Shown here: positions 24,311 through 34,082 of the stretch, one piece after another
Layout: each line of letters begins with the position of its first letter
How positions within the stretch are numbered: the stretch's first letter is position 1
Assembly (NCBI RefSeq): GCF_002358085.1
Contig: NZ_NTJD01000001.1
Span: 1 to 64,000, forward strand
Length of the DNA stretch: 64,000 nucleotides
Direction: 5' to 3'
DNA from: Pseudothioclava arenosa
Lineage (GTDB): Bacteria; Pseudomonadota; Alphaproteobacteria; Rhodobacterales; Rhodobacteraceae
Translations under genes and position numbers: made by a program
Notes under the pieces: generated by a model
Told to the model about the DNA's origin: nothing
Database searches by the model: none
What the model saw: the letters and a program-made list of their open reading frames with translations, nothing else

Positions 24311-26797
24311 ATGACGATCGATACCACGCGCCGCTCCATTCTGAAGGCCACCGCCGCCGCCGCGACCGCTTCGGCTGCGGGCATCACGCTGCCGGCCGCG
24401 CCTGCAACCGCCGCCGCCGACGGCATCCGCTGGGACAAGGCCGCCTGCCGCTTCTGCGGCACGGGCTGCTCGGTTCTGGTGGGTGTGAAAGAGGGCCGCG
24501 TCGTCGCCACTCAGGGCGACCCCGAAGCCCCGGTGAACCGCGGCCTGAACTGCATCAAGGGCTATTTCCTGTCCAAGATCATGTATGGCCAGGACCGCCT
24601 GACCCAGCCGCTGCTGCGCAAGAAGAACGGCGTCTATGACAAGGAAGGCGATTTCACCCCGGTCTCGTGGGAAGAAGCCTTCAGCACCATGGCGCAGAAA
24701 TGGAAAGAGGCGCTGAAGAACAAGGGGCCGACCTCGGTCGGTATGTTCGGCTCGGGCCAGTGGACGATCTGGGAAGGCTATGCCGCCTCCAAGCTGATGA
24801 AGGCGGGCTTCCGCTCGAACAACATCGACCCGAACGCGCGCCACTGCATGGCCTCGGCCGTGGCCGGCTTCATCCGCACCTTCGGCATCGACGAGCCGAT
24901 GGGCTGCTATGACGACCTCGAGCACGCCGATACCTTCGTGCTCTGGGGCTCGAACATGGCCGAGATGCACCCGATCCTGTGGTCGCGCCTCACCGACACC
25001 CGCCTGACCAAGCCGGGCGCCGAAGTGCACGTGCTCTCGACCTTCGAACACCGTTCGTTTGAGCTGGCCGACAACGGCATGATCTTCGTGCCGCAGACCG
25101 ACCTCGCGATCCTGAACTTCATCGCCAATTACATCATCGAAAACGATGCGGTGAACTGGGACTTCGTGAACAAGAACGTCAACTTCACCCGCACGCCGAC
25201 CGACATCGGCTATGGCCTGCGCCCCGAGCACGCGCTCGAACAGGCGGCGGCCAACCCCGCGGCGGGCAAGCTCGAACCGATGACCTTCGAGGAATACAAG
25301 GCCGCCGTCAGCGAATACACGCTTGAAAAGGTCTCGAAACTCTCGGGCGTTCCGGAAGAGAAACTGATCTGGCTGGCCAAGCAATATGCCGATCCGAACC
25401 GCAAGGTGATGTCGCTCTGGACGATGGGCTTCAACCAGCACACCCGCGGCTCGTGGGTGAACTCGCTGATGTACAACGTGCACCTGCTGGTCGGCAAAAT
25501 CTCCGAGCCGGGCAACTCGCCCTTCTCGCTGACCGGTCAGCCCTCGGCCTGCGGCACCGCGCGCGAAGTGGGCACCTTCGCCCACCGCCTGCCCGCCGAC
25601 ATGGTGGTGAACAATGAGAAACACCGCGACATCTGCGAAACCGCCTGGGGCATCCCGAAAGGCACGATCCCGGAGAAACCCGGCTATCACGCGGTTCTGC
25701 AGCACCGCATGCTGAAAGACGGCAAACTGAATGCCTATTGGGTTCAGTGCACCAACAACATGCAGGCCGCGCCGAACATGAACGAAGAAGGCTATCCGGG
25801 CTATCGCAACCCGGAAAACTTCATCGCCGTGTCCGATCCCTACCCGACCGTGACCGCGCTGGCCGCCGACCTGATCCTGCCCACCGCGATGTGGGTTGAG
25901 AAGGAAGGCGCCTATGGTAACGCCGAGCGCCGCACCCAGTTCTGGCGCCAGCAGGTCGACGCGCCCGGCGAGGCGAAGTCGGACGTCTGGCAGGTGGTCG
26001 AATTCTCGAAATACTTCACCACCGACGAAGTCTGGCCGGAAGAGCTTCTGGCCCAGAAGCCCGAGCTGCGCGGCAAGACCCTCTACGAGGTGCTCTACAC
26101 CAACGGCGTGGTCAACAAGTTCCCGCTGGCCGATACCTATGACGGCTTCAACAACGCGGAATCGAAGGACTTCGGCTTCTACCTGCAGAAAGGCCTGTTC
26201 GAGGAATATGCGAACTTCGGTCGCGGCCACGCCCACGACCTCGCCGATTTCGATACCTACCACAACGCCCGCGGTCTGCGCTGGCCGGTGGTCGATGGCA
26301 AGGAAACGCTCTATCGCTTCCGCGAGGGCTATGACCCCTACGTCAAGAAGGGCGAAGGCGTGAAGTTCTACGGCAAGCCCGATGGCAAGGCCGCGATCAT
26401 CTTCGCGCCCTACGAGCCGCCGGCGGAAAGCCCGGATGCCGAGTTTGACCTCTGGCTGGCCACCGGCCGCGTGCTCGAACACTGGCACTCGGGCTCGATG
26501 ACCCGCCGTGTGCCCGAGCTGCACAAGGCCTTCCCGGCGGCGGTGGTGTTCATGCACCCCGAGGACGCGCAGGCGCGCGGGCTCAAACGCGGCCAGGAGA
26601 TCCGGATCTCGACCCGTCGCGGTTCGATCGTCTCGCGTGTCGAAACCCGTGGCCGGAACAAGCCGCCGCAAGGCCTCGTGTTCATGCCCTGGTTCGATGA
26701 GGGCCAGCTGACCAACCAGCTGACGCTCGATGCGACCTGCCCGATCTCGAAAGAGACCGACTACAAGAAATGCGCTTGCAAGGTGGAGCGGGCCTGA
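24311..26797 (+). CDS. napA: periplasmic nitrate reductase catalytic subunit
   Basis: An 828-residue molybdopterin (bis-MGD) oxidoreductase reducing nitrate to nitrite in the periplasm. The twin-arginine leader is [12 protein letters not shown]. The [4Fe-4S] cluster is held by Cys46, Cys49, Cys53 and Cys81 (CRFCGTGC ... GLNC). The molybdenum ligand is Cys179 in [10 protein letters not shown]. Length equals that of E. coli NapA (828). The C terminus [11 protein letters not shown] is family-typical. Electrons come from NapB, and from NapC or NapGH. Confidence 0.98.
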   Translation: MTIDTTRRSILKATAAAATASAAGITLPAAPATAAADGIRWDKAACRFCGTGCSVLVGVKEGRVVATQGDPEAPVNRGLNCIKGYFLSKIMYGQDRLTQPLLRKKNGVYDKEGDFTPVSWEEAFSTMAQKWKEALKNKGPTSVGMFGSGQWTIWEGYAASKLMKAGFRSNNIDPNARHCMASAVAGFIRTFGIDEPMGCYDDLEHADTFVLWGSNMAEMHPILWSRLTDTRLTKPGAEVHVLSTFEHRSFELADNGMIFVPQTDLAILNFIANYIIENDAVNWDFVNKNVNFTRTPTDIGYGLRPEHALEQAAANPAAGKLEPMTFEEYKAAVSEYTLEKVSKLSGVPEEKLIWLAKQYADPNRKVMSLWTMGFNQHTRGSWVNSLMYNVHLLVGKISEPGNSPFSLTGQPSACGTAREVGTFAHRLPADMVVNNEKHRDICETAWGIPKGTIPEKPGYHAVLQHRMLKDGKLNAYWVQCTNNMQAAPNMNEEGYPGYRNPENFIAVSDPYPTVTALAADLILPTAMWVEKEGAYGNAERRTQFWRQQVDAPGEAKSDVWQVVEFSKYFTTDEVWPEELLAQKPELRGKTLYEVLYTNGVVNKFPLADTYDGFNNAESKDFGFYLQKGLFEEYANFGRGHAHDLADFDTYHNARGLRWPVVDGKETLYRFREGYDPYVKKGEGVKFYGKPDGKAAIIFAPYEPPAESPDAEFDLWLATGRVLEHWHSGSMTRRVPELHKAFPAAVVFMHPEDAQARGLKRGQEIRISTRRGSIVSRVETRGRNKPPQGLVFMPWFDEGQLTNQLTLDATCPISKETDYKKCACKVERA

Positions 26798-26835
26798 CGG
26801 CCCCTCCGTCCCTCTAGCCGCAAAAGGAGAATGTG

Positions 26836-27660
26836 ATGTCCGCCCCGAAGAAGCCCAAGGCTATGGATCGCCGCCGTTTCCTGATGGATACGGCGCGGGC
26901 CGCCGCAGGCTGCGCGGTGGCGGGCACACTCCTGTCGCTTTATGCCCGCGATGCGCGCGCGCTTCCGGCCGAGGCATTGCGTCCGCCGGGCGCCCTGCCT
27001 GAAGAGGATTTCCTCGCGGCCTGTATCCGATGCGGGCTTTGCGTGCGCGACTGCCCCTATGACACGCTGGTGCTGGCCGAGCTGGGCGTCGATGGCGCCG
27101 CGACCGGCACGCCCTTCTTTACCGCCCGCAACATCCCCTGCGAGATGTGCGACGACATTCCCTGCGTCAAAGCCTGCCCGACCGGGGCGCTGGACCATGG
27201 GCTGACCGATATCGACGAGGCCAAGATGGGCATCGCCGTGCTGGTCGACGAAGAAAACTGCCTCAATGCGCTGGGCCTGCGCTGCGACGTCTGCTACCGC
27301 GTCTGCCCGGTCATCGACGAGGCGATCACGCTGGAACGTGAACACAATGCCCGCTCGGGCCACCACGCGATCTTCATGCCGGTCGTCCATGCCGAGTTCT
27401 GCACCGGCTGCGGCAAATGCGAGAAATCCTGCGTGCTGCCCGAAGCCGCGATCAAGGTGCTGCCGGTGCGGCTGGCGCGTGGTCAGCTCGGCGAACATTA
27501 CCGTCTTGGTTGGGAGCAGATGGACGAGAACGGCGCGCCCCTGGTGGATGGGCTGATCGACCTGCCCGACCGCCTGCCCGGGCCCGGCACCGACAACCTT
27601 GCCGCTCCGGGCGGTTTCGAGCCTGCCTTCAAGCTTCCGATGGGAGGGACCGGGCAATGA
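26836..27660 (+). CDS. napG: NapG quinol dehydrogenase ferredoxin subunit
   Basis: A 274-residue periplasmic ferredoxin with a twin-arginine leader ([15 protein letters not shown]). It has four [4Fe-4S] clusters: [36 protein letters not shown] and [13 protein letters not shown]. With NapH it passes electrons from quinol to NapAB. I chose ATG 26836, 7 bp after AAGGAG; a GTG directly before it is possible. It overlaps napH by 4 nt. Confidence 0.95.
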   Translation: MSAPKKPKAMDRRRFLMDTARAAAGCAVAGTLLSLYARDARALPAEALRPPGALPEEDFLAACIRCGLCVRDCPYDTLVLAELGVDGAATGTPFFTARNIPCEMCDDIPCVKACPTGALDHGLTDIDEAKMGIAVLVDEENCLNALGLRCDVCYRVCPVIDEAITLEREHNARSGHHAIFMPVVHAEFCTGCGKCEKSCVLPEAAIKVLPVRLARGQLGEHYRLGWEQMDENGAPLVDGLIDLPDRLPGPGTDNLAAPGGFEPAFKLPMGGTGQ

Positions 27661-28580
27661 GTGCAAAGACCAAACTCCCGACCGGACAAGAAGCGATCCG
27701 CACCAAGGGCTGGATCGGGGCGCATAAATACCTGCTGCTGCGGCGGATCTCGCAGGCGGCGTTCCTGCTGATCTTCCTGATCGGCCCGTGGTTCGGACTG
27801 TGGCTGGTCAAGGGGAACCTTGCGGGTTCGCTCACGCTCGATGTGCTGCCGCTGACCGATCCGCTGGTGCTCCTGCAAGGCATCGCCGCGCAATACTGGC
27901 CCGAGTTCACCGCGCTTCTGGGCGCTCTGATCGTCGGCGTGACTTATGCGCTGATTGGCGGGCGGGTCTATTGCTCGTGGGTCTGCCCGATCAACCCGGT
28001 GACCGATGGCGCGCATTGGCTGCACGAGAAACTCGGCATGCCGAAGGGCTGGCAGCCCAAGCGCGAGACCCGCTACTGGATGCTGGGCATGGTGTTCGCG
28101 GCCTCGGCCCTGACCGGCACCATCGCGTGGGAATTCGTCAACCCGATCACCATGCTGCAACGCGGGCTGGTGTTTGGCATCGGTTTCGCCTGGACCTTCG
28201 TGATTGCGGTGTTCCTGTTCGACCTGTTCGTCTCGCGCCGGGGCTGGTGCGGCCATATCTGCCCGGTCGGCGCCTTCTACGACCTGCTCGGCGCGAAATC
28301 GCTGCTTCGGGTGACGGCGGTCGATCGCGCCAAATGCGACGATTGCATGGATTGCTTCGCCGTCTGCCCCGAGATGCATGTCATCACCCCTGCGCTCCGC
28401 GGCAAGGGCACCGACACCCCGCTCATCCTGTCCGGCGATTGCACCAACTGCGGGCGGTGCATCGATGTCTGCGCGCAGGATGTGTTCCAGTTTACCCACC
28501 GTTTCGACACGCGGCCCTCGCCCGGCCGTGGAGAAGAAGATGCAACCCCTTCCTCGGCACCGTGCAACCGTGCCGCCTGA
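27657..28580 (+). CDS. napH: NapH membrane quinol oxidase subunit
   Basis: A 307-residue NapH with four membrane helices. Cytoplasmic cysteine motifs [10 protein letters not shown] and WCGHICPVG sit near the second and fourth helices. Two C-terminal [4Fe-4S] clusters follow ([27 protein letters not shown]). The tail [11 protein letters not shown] after the second cluster is not conserved. ATG 27657 overlaps the napG stop (ATGA), fixing the start. Confidence 0.95.
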   Translation: MSAKTKLPTGQEAIRTKGWIGAHKYLLLRRISQAAFLLIFLIGPWFGLWLVKGNLAGSLTLDVLPLTDPLVLLQGIAAQYWPEFTALLGALIVGVTYALIGGRVYCSWVCPINPVTDGAHWLHEKLGMPKGWQPKRETRYWMLGMVFAASALTGTIAWEFVNPITMLQRGLVFGIGFAWTFVIAVFLFDLFVSRRGWCGHICPVGAFYDLLGAKSLLRVTAVDRAKCDDCMDCFAVCPEMHVITPALRGKGTDTPLILSGDCTNCGRCIDVCAQDVFQFTHRFDTRPSPGRGEEDATPSSAPCNRAA

Positions 28581-28602
28581 TTTCTTACGGGAGACCACAG
28601 CC

Positions 28603-29037
28603 ATGAAAAGACTCGCCAAAATCAGCGTTCTGGCCGGCGCCGCCGTCGCCTTCTCTGCCGGTCTCGTGCTGGCACAGGATGCCTCCGTCACCTCCCTGCG
28701 CGGCGCGCAGGTCAATGAGGAGGTCAATGTCCAGGATAACTACCTGCAGGAAAAACAGCGCTTTGCCCGCACCTTCGCGCAGCAGCCGCCGCTGATCCCG
28801 CACACGATCGAGAAGTATCAGATCGACCTCAAGACCAACGAGTGCCTGACCTGCCACGAGTGGAAGAACGCCGCCGATCGCAGCGCGCCGATGATCTCGA
28901 TGACCCACTATACCGACCGCGATGGCATTCAGGGCGATCAGGTCGCTTCGCGTCGCTGGTTCTGCAACCAGTGCCACGTGCCGCAGCTTGACGCCCCCGA
29001 ACTGGTGGAAAACGTCTTCCGCGCCTCCGGCAAATAA
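28603..29037 (+). CDS. napB: NapB dihaem cytochrome c
   Basis: A 144-residue periplasmic cytochrome. Signal peptide MKRLAKISVLAGAAVAFSAG ends near LAQD. Two haem c sites are CLTCH and CNQCH; histidines in PHTIEKYQ and MTHYTDRDG match the axial ligands of NapB. It is the electron-transfer subunit of NapA. ATG 28603 follows GGGAGACC and gives a canonical signal peptide; longer in-frame starts do not. Confidence 0.96.
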   Translation: MKRLAKISVLAGAAVAFSAGLVLAQDASVTSLRGAQVNEEVNVQDNYLQEKQRFARTFAQQPPLIPHTIEKYQIDLKTNECLTCHEWKNAADRSAPMISMTHYTDRDGIQGDQVASRRWFCNQCHVPQLDAPELVENVFRASGK

Positions 29038-29064
29038 TCTGGCCTCGCCATCGGGAGAAAGAAC

Positions 29065-29727
29065 ATGTCTGAGAACAAACCGACCGATCCGCGACCCGGC
29101 CTGATCCGCCGCACCTGGAATTTCATCGCGCGGCCGTCTGGCTCGATCGCCCTTGGCACGCTTCTGGTGGGCGGTTTTGTGGGCGGGATCATCTTCTGGG
29201 GCGGCTTCCACACCGTTCTGGAACTGACCAACACCGAGACCTTCTGTATCTCGTGTCACGAGATGCGCGACAACGTCTATGCCGAGTACACCGGCTCGCC
29301 CCACGATGCCAACGCGGCCGGCGTGCAGGCCTCCTGCCCGGATTGCCACGTGCCGAAGGAATGGGCGCCCAAGATCATCCGCAAGATCAAGGCCTCGAAA
29401 GAGCTTTACGGTCATTTCATCACCCACTCGATCGACACGCCCGAGAAATTCGAGGCGATGCGCATCGAACTGGCCGCGCATGAATGGGAGCGGATGAAGC
29501 GCAACGACTCGCAGGAATGCCGGAACTGCCACTCCTTCGAGACGATGGACTTCGTGATGCAGGAAAGCCGCGCGGGGAACGCCCACGAAGAGGCGATCGA
29601 CACCGGCAAGACCTGTATCGACTGTCACCAGGGGATCGCGCATGATCTGCCCGCGGGCTATCTGGATCGCTACCGCGAAGTGGTGGCCGATCTTGAGGCA
29701 CGCGGTGTGGTCAAACCGGCCAAGTAA
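29065..29727 (+). CDS. napC: NapC tetrahaem quinol dehydrogenase
   Basis: A 220-residue NapC/NirT-type cytochrome with one N-terminal anchor (SIALGTLLVGGFVGGIIFWGG) and four haem sites: CISCH, CPDCH, CRNCH and CIDCH. It oxidises quinol in the membrane and reduces NapB. GGGAGAAAGAAC precedes the ATG. With NapGH in the same operon there are two quinol-oxidising routes to NapAB. Confidence 0.97.
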   Translation: MSENKPTDPRPGLIRRTWNFIARPSGSIALGTLLVGGFVGGIIFWGGFHTVLELTNTETFCISCHEMRDNVYAEYTGSPHDANAAGVQASCPDCHVPKEWAPKIIRKIKASKELYGHFITHSIDTPEKFEAMRIELAAHEWERMKRNDSQECRNCHSFETMDFVMQESRAGNAHEEAIDTGKTCIDCHQGIAHDLPAGYLDRYREVVADLEARGVVKPAK

Positions 29728-29739
29728 CGAGAGGCAGGC

Positions 29740-30282
29740 ATGATTCTCGCAGCGCTACAGGCTCCCGGGCGGGGCGAGACGAACCGCCTGCTGTCCGATC
29801 TGGCCGCCGAGGCCCGCACCCGCGGGCTTCGGGTGGTCGGCACGGTGCAGGTCAATCACACGATTGCCGGCACCCATCATTGCGACATGGATGTGCAGGT
29901 TCTGCCGCAGGGGCAGATCCTGCGCATTTCGCAATCTCTGGGCACGGGCTCGCGCGGCTGTCGCCTTGATCCGTCGGTGCTGGAACAGGCGGTGCAGCTG
30001 GTGGGCGACGCGCTGGCCGAGGGCGCAGACCTTCTGATCGTCAACAAGTTCGGCAAGCACGAGGCCGAGGGGCGCGGGTTTCGCGACCTGATCGCCGAGG
30101 CTCTGATGCAGGGTATTCCGGTGATCGTCGGGCTGAATGACCTGAACGCGGAGGCCTTCGAGGCCTTTGCGGGCGATATCGCGCAGATGTTGCCGCCTGA
30201 ACCGGCCGCGCTCTCGGACTGGCTGGCCGCGCATACGGCCACGTCCTGCTGCGGCTGTGACTGCCACGCCGCACACGGCTGA
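29740..30282 (+). CDS. DUF2478 protein, putative molybdenum-cofactor-related factor
   Basis: A 180-residue protein starting MILAALQAPGRGETNRLLSDLAAEA, then VLPQGQILRISQSLGTGSRGCRLD and LLIVNKFGKHEAEGRGFRDLI. This is DUF2478, a P-loop-like family usually found beside molybdate-transport or molybdoenzyme genes. The Walker A glycine-lysine is absent (PGRGETN), so nucleotide binding is doubtful. The C terminus carries a metal-ligand-rich SCCGCDCHAAHG. It is 12 bp after napC, so very probably part of the nap operon. Role unknown; a Mo-cofactor or metal delivery function is an inference from context. Confidence 0.8.
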   Translation: MILAALQAPGRGETNRLLSDLAAEARTRGLRVVGTVQVNHTIAGTHHCDMDVQVLPQGQILRISQSLGTGSRGCRLDPSVLEQAVQLVGDALAEGADLLIVNKFGKHEAEGRGFRDLIAEALMQGIPVIVGLNDLNAEAFEAFAGDIAQMLPPEPAALSDWLAAHTATSCCGCDCHAAHG

Positions 30283-30308
30283 TTCGATCAGATCCCTTGA
30301 AATATGAC

Positions 30309-30333
30309 AAAGCCGGGCTCTTGGCCCGGCTTT
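30309..30333 (+). terminator. terminator of the nap operon
   Basis: A perfect 10-bp stem AAAGCCGGGC/GCCCGGCTTT with a 5-nt loop, ending in TTT, 27 bp after the DUF2478 stop. Its A-start and T-end would also work, less well, on the other strand. Confidence 0.85.
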
Positions 30334-30341
30334 CGCGCATG

Positions 30342-30372
30342 AAAAAGCCCGCGCTCCTGGGGGAGCGCGGGC
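30342..30372 (-). terminator. terminator of ccr
   Basis: An 11-bp stem GCCCGCGCTCC/GGAGCGCGGGC with a 4-nt loop; on the minus strand it is followed by TTTTT. It lies 19 bp after the ccr stop and converges with the nap terminator. Confidence 0.88.
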
Positions 30373-30390
30373 AGCATTGAAGACAAGGCA

Positions 30391-31683
30391 TTACGCCTTG
30401 GGGCCAGCCTCCAATGCGTCCTCAAACGTCCGCAGGCCGGTTTTCGGCGCCTGTACGAGCACGGCCATGTTGCCCGGCTTGTGCTCGTTGCGGAGCATCT
30501 TGATATGCGCCTGCGGAATTTCGTCCCAGGGGAAGACTTCCGACATGCACGGATCGATGCGACGCTCGATCATCAGCTTGTTGGCGGCCGAGGCCTGCTT
30601 CAGATGCGCGAAGTGCGAGCCCTGCAGACGCTTCTGGTGCATCCACATGTAGCGCACGTCGAAGGTGCAGTTGAAGCCCGAGGTGCCGGCGCAGATCACC
30701 ACCATGCCGCCTTTTTTCACCACCAGCGAAGACACCGGGAAGGTTGCCTCACCGGGGTGTTCAAAGACCATGTCGACGTTCACGCCCTTGCCGGTGATGT
30801 CCCAGATCGCCTTGCCGAACTTGCGAGCCTCTTTCAGCCAGATGTTATACTCTTCCGAGTTCACCTTGGGCAGTTGCCCCCAGCATTTGAAGTCCTTGCG
30901 GTTGATCACGCCTTTGGCGCCCAGGCCCATCACGAAGTCGCGCTTGTCTTCATCCGAGATCACGCCGATGGCATTGGCGCCGGCCGCGTTGATCAGCTGG
31001 ATCGCGAAGGAGCCGAGGCCGCCCGAGGCGCCCCAGACCAGCACGTTCTGGCCCGGCTGCAGGTCATGCGGGGCATGGCCGAACAGCATCCGGTAGGCGG
31101 TCGCCAGCGTCAGCGTGTAGCAGGCGCTTTCTTCCCAGGTCAGGTGCTTGGGGCGACGCATCAGCTGCTGCGCCTGCACGCGGGTGAACTGCGCGAAGGA
31201 GCCGTCATGGGTCTCGTAGCCCCAGATCCGCTGCGAGGGCGAGAACATCGGGTCGCCGCCGTTGCACTCTTCGTCGTCGCCGTCGTCCTGGTTGCAGTGC
31301 ACCACGACTTCATCGCCGACTTTCCAGTTCTTCACCTTGTCGCCCACGGCCCAGACGATGCCCGAAGCATCCGAGCCGGCGATGTGATAGGGCTGCTTGT
31401 GGCCGTCGAAGGGCGAGATCGGCACGCCGAGGCCTGCCCAGATGCCGTTGTAGTTCACGCCCGCGGCCATCACCAGGACGAGCACTTCGTGGCTGTCGAT
31501 TTCCCAGGTCGGCACGACTTCCACCTGGAAGGACTTGTCCGGCTCACCGTGACGGTCGCGACGGATCGCCCAGGCGTACATGTTCTTCGGAACATAGCCG
31601 AGGGGCGGCATTTCGCCGATTTCGTAGAGGTCCTTCTCCGGGGCTTCGTAGGGCGCGATCCCGGTGTTCTGATCAAGGGCCAT
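30391..31683 (-). CDS. ccrA: crotonyl-CoA carboxylase/reductase
   Basis: A 430-residue medium-chain dehydrogenase, the same length as Rhodobacter sphaeroides Ccr. It reductively carboxylates crotonyl-CoA to (2S)-ethylmalonyl-CoA with NADPH, the key step of the ethylmalonyl-CoA pathway. The NADPH site is VWGASGGLGSFAIQL; AAGVNYNGIWAGLG and VFEHPGEATFPVS are family-typical active-site segments. AGGAGAGAGCC precedes ATG 31683; the upstream in-frame extension has no similarity. It is divergent from ecm. Confidence 0.97.
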   Translation of the reverse strand: MALDQNTGIAPYEAPEKDLYEIGEMPPLGYVPKNMYAWAIRRDRHGEPDKSFQVEVVPTWEIDSHEVLVLVMAAGVNYNGIWAGLGVPISPFDGHKQPYHIAGSDASGIVWAVGDKVKNWKVGDEVVVHCNQDDGDDEECNGGDPMFSPSQRIWGYETHDGSFAQFTRVQAQQLMRRPKHLTWEESACYTLTLATAYRMLFGHAPHDLQPGQNVLVWGASGGLGSFAIQLINAAGANAIGVISDEDKRDFVMGLGAKGVINRKDFKCWGQLPKVNSEEYNIWLKEARKFGKAIWDITGKGVNVDMVFEHPGEATFPVSSLVVKKGGMVVICAGTSGFNCTFDVRYMWMHQKRLQGSHFAHLKQASAANKLMIERRIDPCMSEVFPWDEIPQAHIKMLRNEHKPGNMAVLVQAPKTGLRTFEDALEAGPKA

Positions 31684-31730
31684 GGCTCTCTCCTGTTCGT
31701 ATTTGCCGCATCGCAGAATCGGGCGGCGTT

Positions 31731-31809
31731 CCATGAGTGAGATACAAACGGCTGCGCAACAAAGCAATAGCTGACGTAGCGATTTTGTAATTTTCTGTCT
31801 CACTTATGG
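31731..31809. promoter_or_regulatory. long inverted repeat in the ccr-ecm control region
   Basis: Arms CCATGAGTGAGA (31731-31742) and TCTCACTTATGG (31798-31809) are inverted copies with one mismatch in 12 bp. TTTGTA lies next to both arms in the same relative orientation. The 55-bp spacing (about five helical turns) suits paired operators bound by a dimeric regulator with looping. It is 48 bp upstream of the ccr start. Confidence 0.5.
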
Positions 31810-31891
31810 ACTAATGTATCGCCCAAGCCCCAGCGCCTGCTAAATAAAGTTGCACGACGCCGGGTTTCGCTTTTTGCCGCGGCGCGGCGAA

Positions 31892-31921
31892 TTGACAGGG
31901 ACACTTTCTTTCGTCTATCTG
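31892..31921 (+). promoter_or_regulatory. sigma-70-type promoter for ecm
   Basis: TTGACA (31892-31897), 18-bp spacer, TATCTG (31916-31921). The -35 is perfect and the -10 matches in three or four positions. It lies about 58 bp upstream of the ecm start. Confidence 0.5.
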
Positions 31922-31979
31922 GGTGCGTCCCGCAATTTTCTTGCGGAAATCAGAATCGACATGGACTCGGGAGCCTGCC

Positions 31980-33953
31980 ATGACCGACAGCACCAAACCC
32001 GCCAAAGACAAGCCCTGGCTGTTCCGCACCTATGCGGGCCATTCGACTGCGAAAAAGTCGAACGAGCTTTATCGGATGAACCTTTCCAAGGGCCAGACCG
32101 GCCTCTCGGTGGCCTTCGATCTACCCACGCAGACCGGCTACGATTCGGATCACGTGCTCGCGCGTGGCGAGGTCGGCAAGGTCGGCGTGCCGGTGTGCCA
32201 TCTGGGCGACATGCGCGCGCTGTTCGACCAGATCCCGCTTGAGCAGATGAACACCTCGATGACGATCAACGCCACCGCGCCGTGGCTGCTGTCGCTCTAT
32301 ATCGCGGTTGCCGAAGAGCAGGGCGCTGACGTGTCCAAGCTGCAAGGCACGGTGCAGAACGATCTGGTCAAAGAATACCTGTCGCGCGGCACCTATATCT
32401 GCCCGCCGAAGCCCAGCCTCGCGATGATTACCGATGTCGCCGCCTACACGCGTGAACATCTGCCGAAATGGAACCCGATGAACGTGTGTTCCTACCACCT
32501 GCAAGAGGCCGGCGCGACGCCGGAGCAGGAGCTGGCCTTTGCGCTCGCGACCGCCATCGCGGTGCTCGACGATCTGAAAAACAAGGTCCCGACCGAGGCC
32601 TTCCCGGAAATGGTCGGGCGGATCTCGTTCTTCGTGAACGCGGGCATCCGGTTTGTGACCGAGATGTGCAAGATGCGCGCCTTCACCGAGCTCTGGGACG
32701 AAATCTGCCGCGACCGCTATGGCATCGAAGACGCGAAATACCGCCGCTTCCGCTATGGCGTGCAGGTGAACTCGCTCGGCCTGACCGAGCAGCAGCCGGA
32801 AAACAACGTCTACCGCATCCTGATCGAGATGCTGGCGGTGACGCTGTCGAAAAACGCGCGCGCCCGCGCCGTGCAGCTGCCCGCCTGGAACGAGGCGCTG
32901 GGCCTGCCGCGCCCGTGGGATCAGCAATGGTCGCTGCGCATGCAGCAGATCATGGCCTATGAAACCGACCTTCTGGAATATGGCGACCTGTTCGACGGCA
33001 ACCCCGCCGTGACCGCCAAGGTCGAGGCGCTGAAGGATGGCGCGCGCCAGGAGCTGTCGACGATCGACGGCATGGGCGGCGCGATCGCGGCGATCGATTA
33101 CATGAAGGGCCGCCTGGTCGAATCCAACGCCGAGCGGATCAACAAGATCGAGGCCGAGGAAACCATCGTCGTCGGTGTGAACCGCTGGCAGCAGGGCGAG
33201 CCTTCGCCGCTGACCGCGGGCGATGGCGGCATCATGGTCGTCGATCCGGCCGTCGAGGCCGAGCAGATCGAGCGTCTGGCCTCCTGGCGTGCCGAGCGTG
33301 ACGAGGCCGCGGTTCAGGCCGCGCTGGCGGCGCTGCGCGAGGCTGCACGGGCGGGCAAAAACGTCATGCCCGCCTCGATCGCCGCCGCCAAGGCCGGCGC
33401 CACCACCGGCGAATGGGCGGGCGTCATGCGCTCGGTCCACGGTGAGTATCGCGGCCCGACCGGCGTGTCGAAGTCGCCCTCGAACAACACGCAAGGCCTC
33501 GATGACATCCGCGAGGCGGTGGATGCGGTCTCGACCCAACTGGGCCGCCGCCTGAAGTTTCTGGTCGGCAAGCCGGGGCTGGATGGCCACTCGAACGGCG
33601 CCGAGCAAATCGCCTTCCGCGCCCGCGATTGCGGCATGGACATCACCTATGATGGCATCCGCCTGACGCCCGAGCAGATCGTCGCCAAGGCGATCGAGGA
33701 AGAGGCGCATGTGGTGGGCCTGTCGATCCTGTCGGGAAGCCACATCCCGCTGATCGAAGAGCTGATGGAGCGGATGCGCGCCGCTGGCCTGACCGACGTG
33801 CCGGTCGTGGTGGGCGGCATCATCCCCGACGAGGACGCGGCGAAACTGCGCGGCTTCGGCGTGGCGCGTGTCTACACGCCCAAGGACTTCGAGCTGAACC
33901 GGATCATGATGGATATCGTGGCTCTGGCGGCTCCGCAGTCGGCGGCAGCCTGA
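31980..33953 (+). CDS. ecm: ethylmalonyl-CoA mutase (B12-dependent)
   Basis: A 657-residue single-chain mutase converting (2R)-ethylmalonyl-CoA to methylsuccinyl-CoA. The N terminus has PWLFRTYAGHSTAKKSNELY and SVAFDLPTQTGYDSD, as in the Ecm/MeaA clade. The C-terminal cobalamin domain has LDGHSNG with the cobalt ligand His537, then VVGLSILSGSHIPL and VVVGGIIPDEDA. The longer in-frame start adds residues with no similarity; ATG 31980 is preferred. It is paired divergently with ccr, as in Rhodobacter. Confidence 0.96.
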   Translation: MTDSTKPAKDKPWLFRTYAGHSTAKKSNELYRMNLSKGQTGLSVAFDLPTQTGYDSDHVLARGEVGKVGVPVCHLGDMRALFDQIPLEQMNTSMTINATAPWLLSLYIAVAEEQGADVSKLQGTVQNDLVKEYLSRGTYICPPKPSLAMITDVAAYTREHLPKWNPMNVCSYHLQEAGATPEQELAFALATAIAVLDDLKNKVPTEAFPEMVGRISFFVNAGIRFVTEMCKMRAFTELWDEICRDRYGIEDAKYRRFRYGVQVNSLGLTEQQPENNVYRILIEMLAVTLSKNARARAVQLPAWNEALGLPRPWDQQWSLRMQQIMAYETDLLEYGDLFDGNPAVTAKVEALKDGARQELSTIDGMGGAIAAIDYMKGRLVESNAERINKIEAEETIVVGVNRWQQGEPSPLTAGDGGIMVVDPAVEAEQIERLASWRAERDEAAVQAALAALREAARAGKNVMPASIAAAKAGATTGEWAGVMRSVHGEYRGPTGVSKSPSNNTQGLDDIREAVDAVSTQLGRRLKFLVGKPGLDGHSNGAEQIAFRARDCGMDITYDGIRLTPEQIVAKAIEEEAHVVGLSILSGSHIPLIEELMERMRAAGLTDVPVVVGGIIPDEDAAKLRGFGVARVYTPKDFELNRIMMDIVALAAPQSAAA

Positions 33954-33962
33954 GGGCGCAGA

Positions 33963-33998
33963 GGGGGCTGTCTGCCCCCGCCGAGGCTGCGCCTCGGC
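33963..33998 (+). terminator. paired GC hairpins after ecm
   Basis: Two consecutive hairpins: GGGGGC/GCCCCC with a 5-nt loop, then GCCGAGGC/GCCTCGGC with a 3-nt loop. No T-tract directly follows. They lie 10 bp after the ecm stop. Confidence 0.55.
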
Positions 33999-34002
33999 CC
34001 CC

Positions 34003-34028
34003 CGAGAGTATTTTTCGCTCGATGAAAG
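34003..34028 (-). repeat. intergenic repeat, variant copy
   Basis: On the minus strand it reads CTTTCATCGAGCGAAAAATACTC. The CTTTC ... CGAAAAATAC core resembles the TTTCTTCTTGGC-AAAATACGC elements at 45343, 45396, 54947 and 56569, but the middle differs. It is placed between terminator hairpins. Confidence 0.45.
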
Positions 34029-34031
34029 CAG

Positions 34032-34051
34032 AAGGGGCCACGGCCCCTTTT
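34032..34051 (+). terminator. terminator downstream of ecm
   Basis: Stem AAGGGGC/GCCCCTT with a 4-nt loop, then TTTT. It ends 31 bp before the helicase start, so it separates ecm from the helicase-SDR operon. Confidence 0.75.
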
Positions 34052-34082
34052 GTCGTCTTGGGTGCCCCTGTATGGTCGCGCC

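Noticed and set aside
30279-30291. CTGAT-TCG-ATCAG palindrome resembling an FNR box
   Set aside because: The spacer is 3, not 4, bases. It overlaps the DUF2478 stop codon and is followed only by terminators, so there is no promoter to control.
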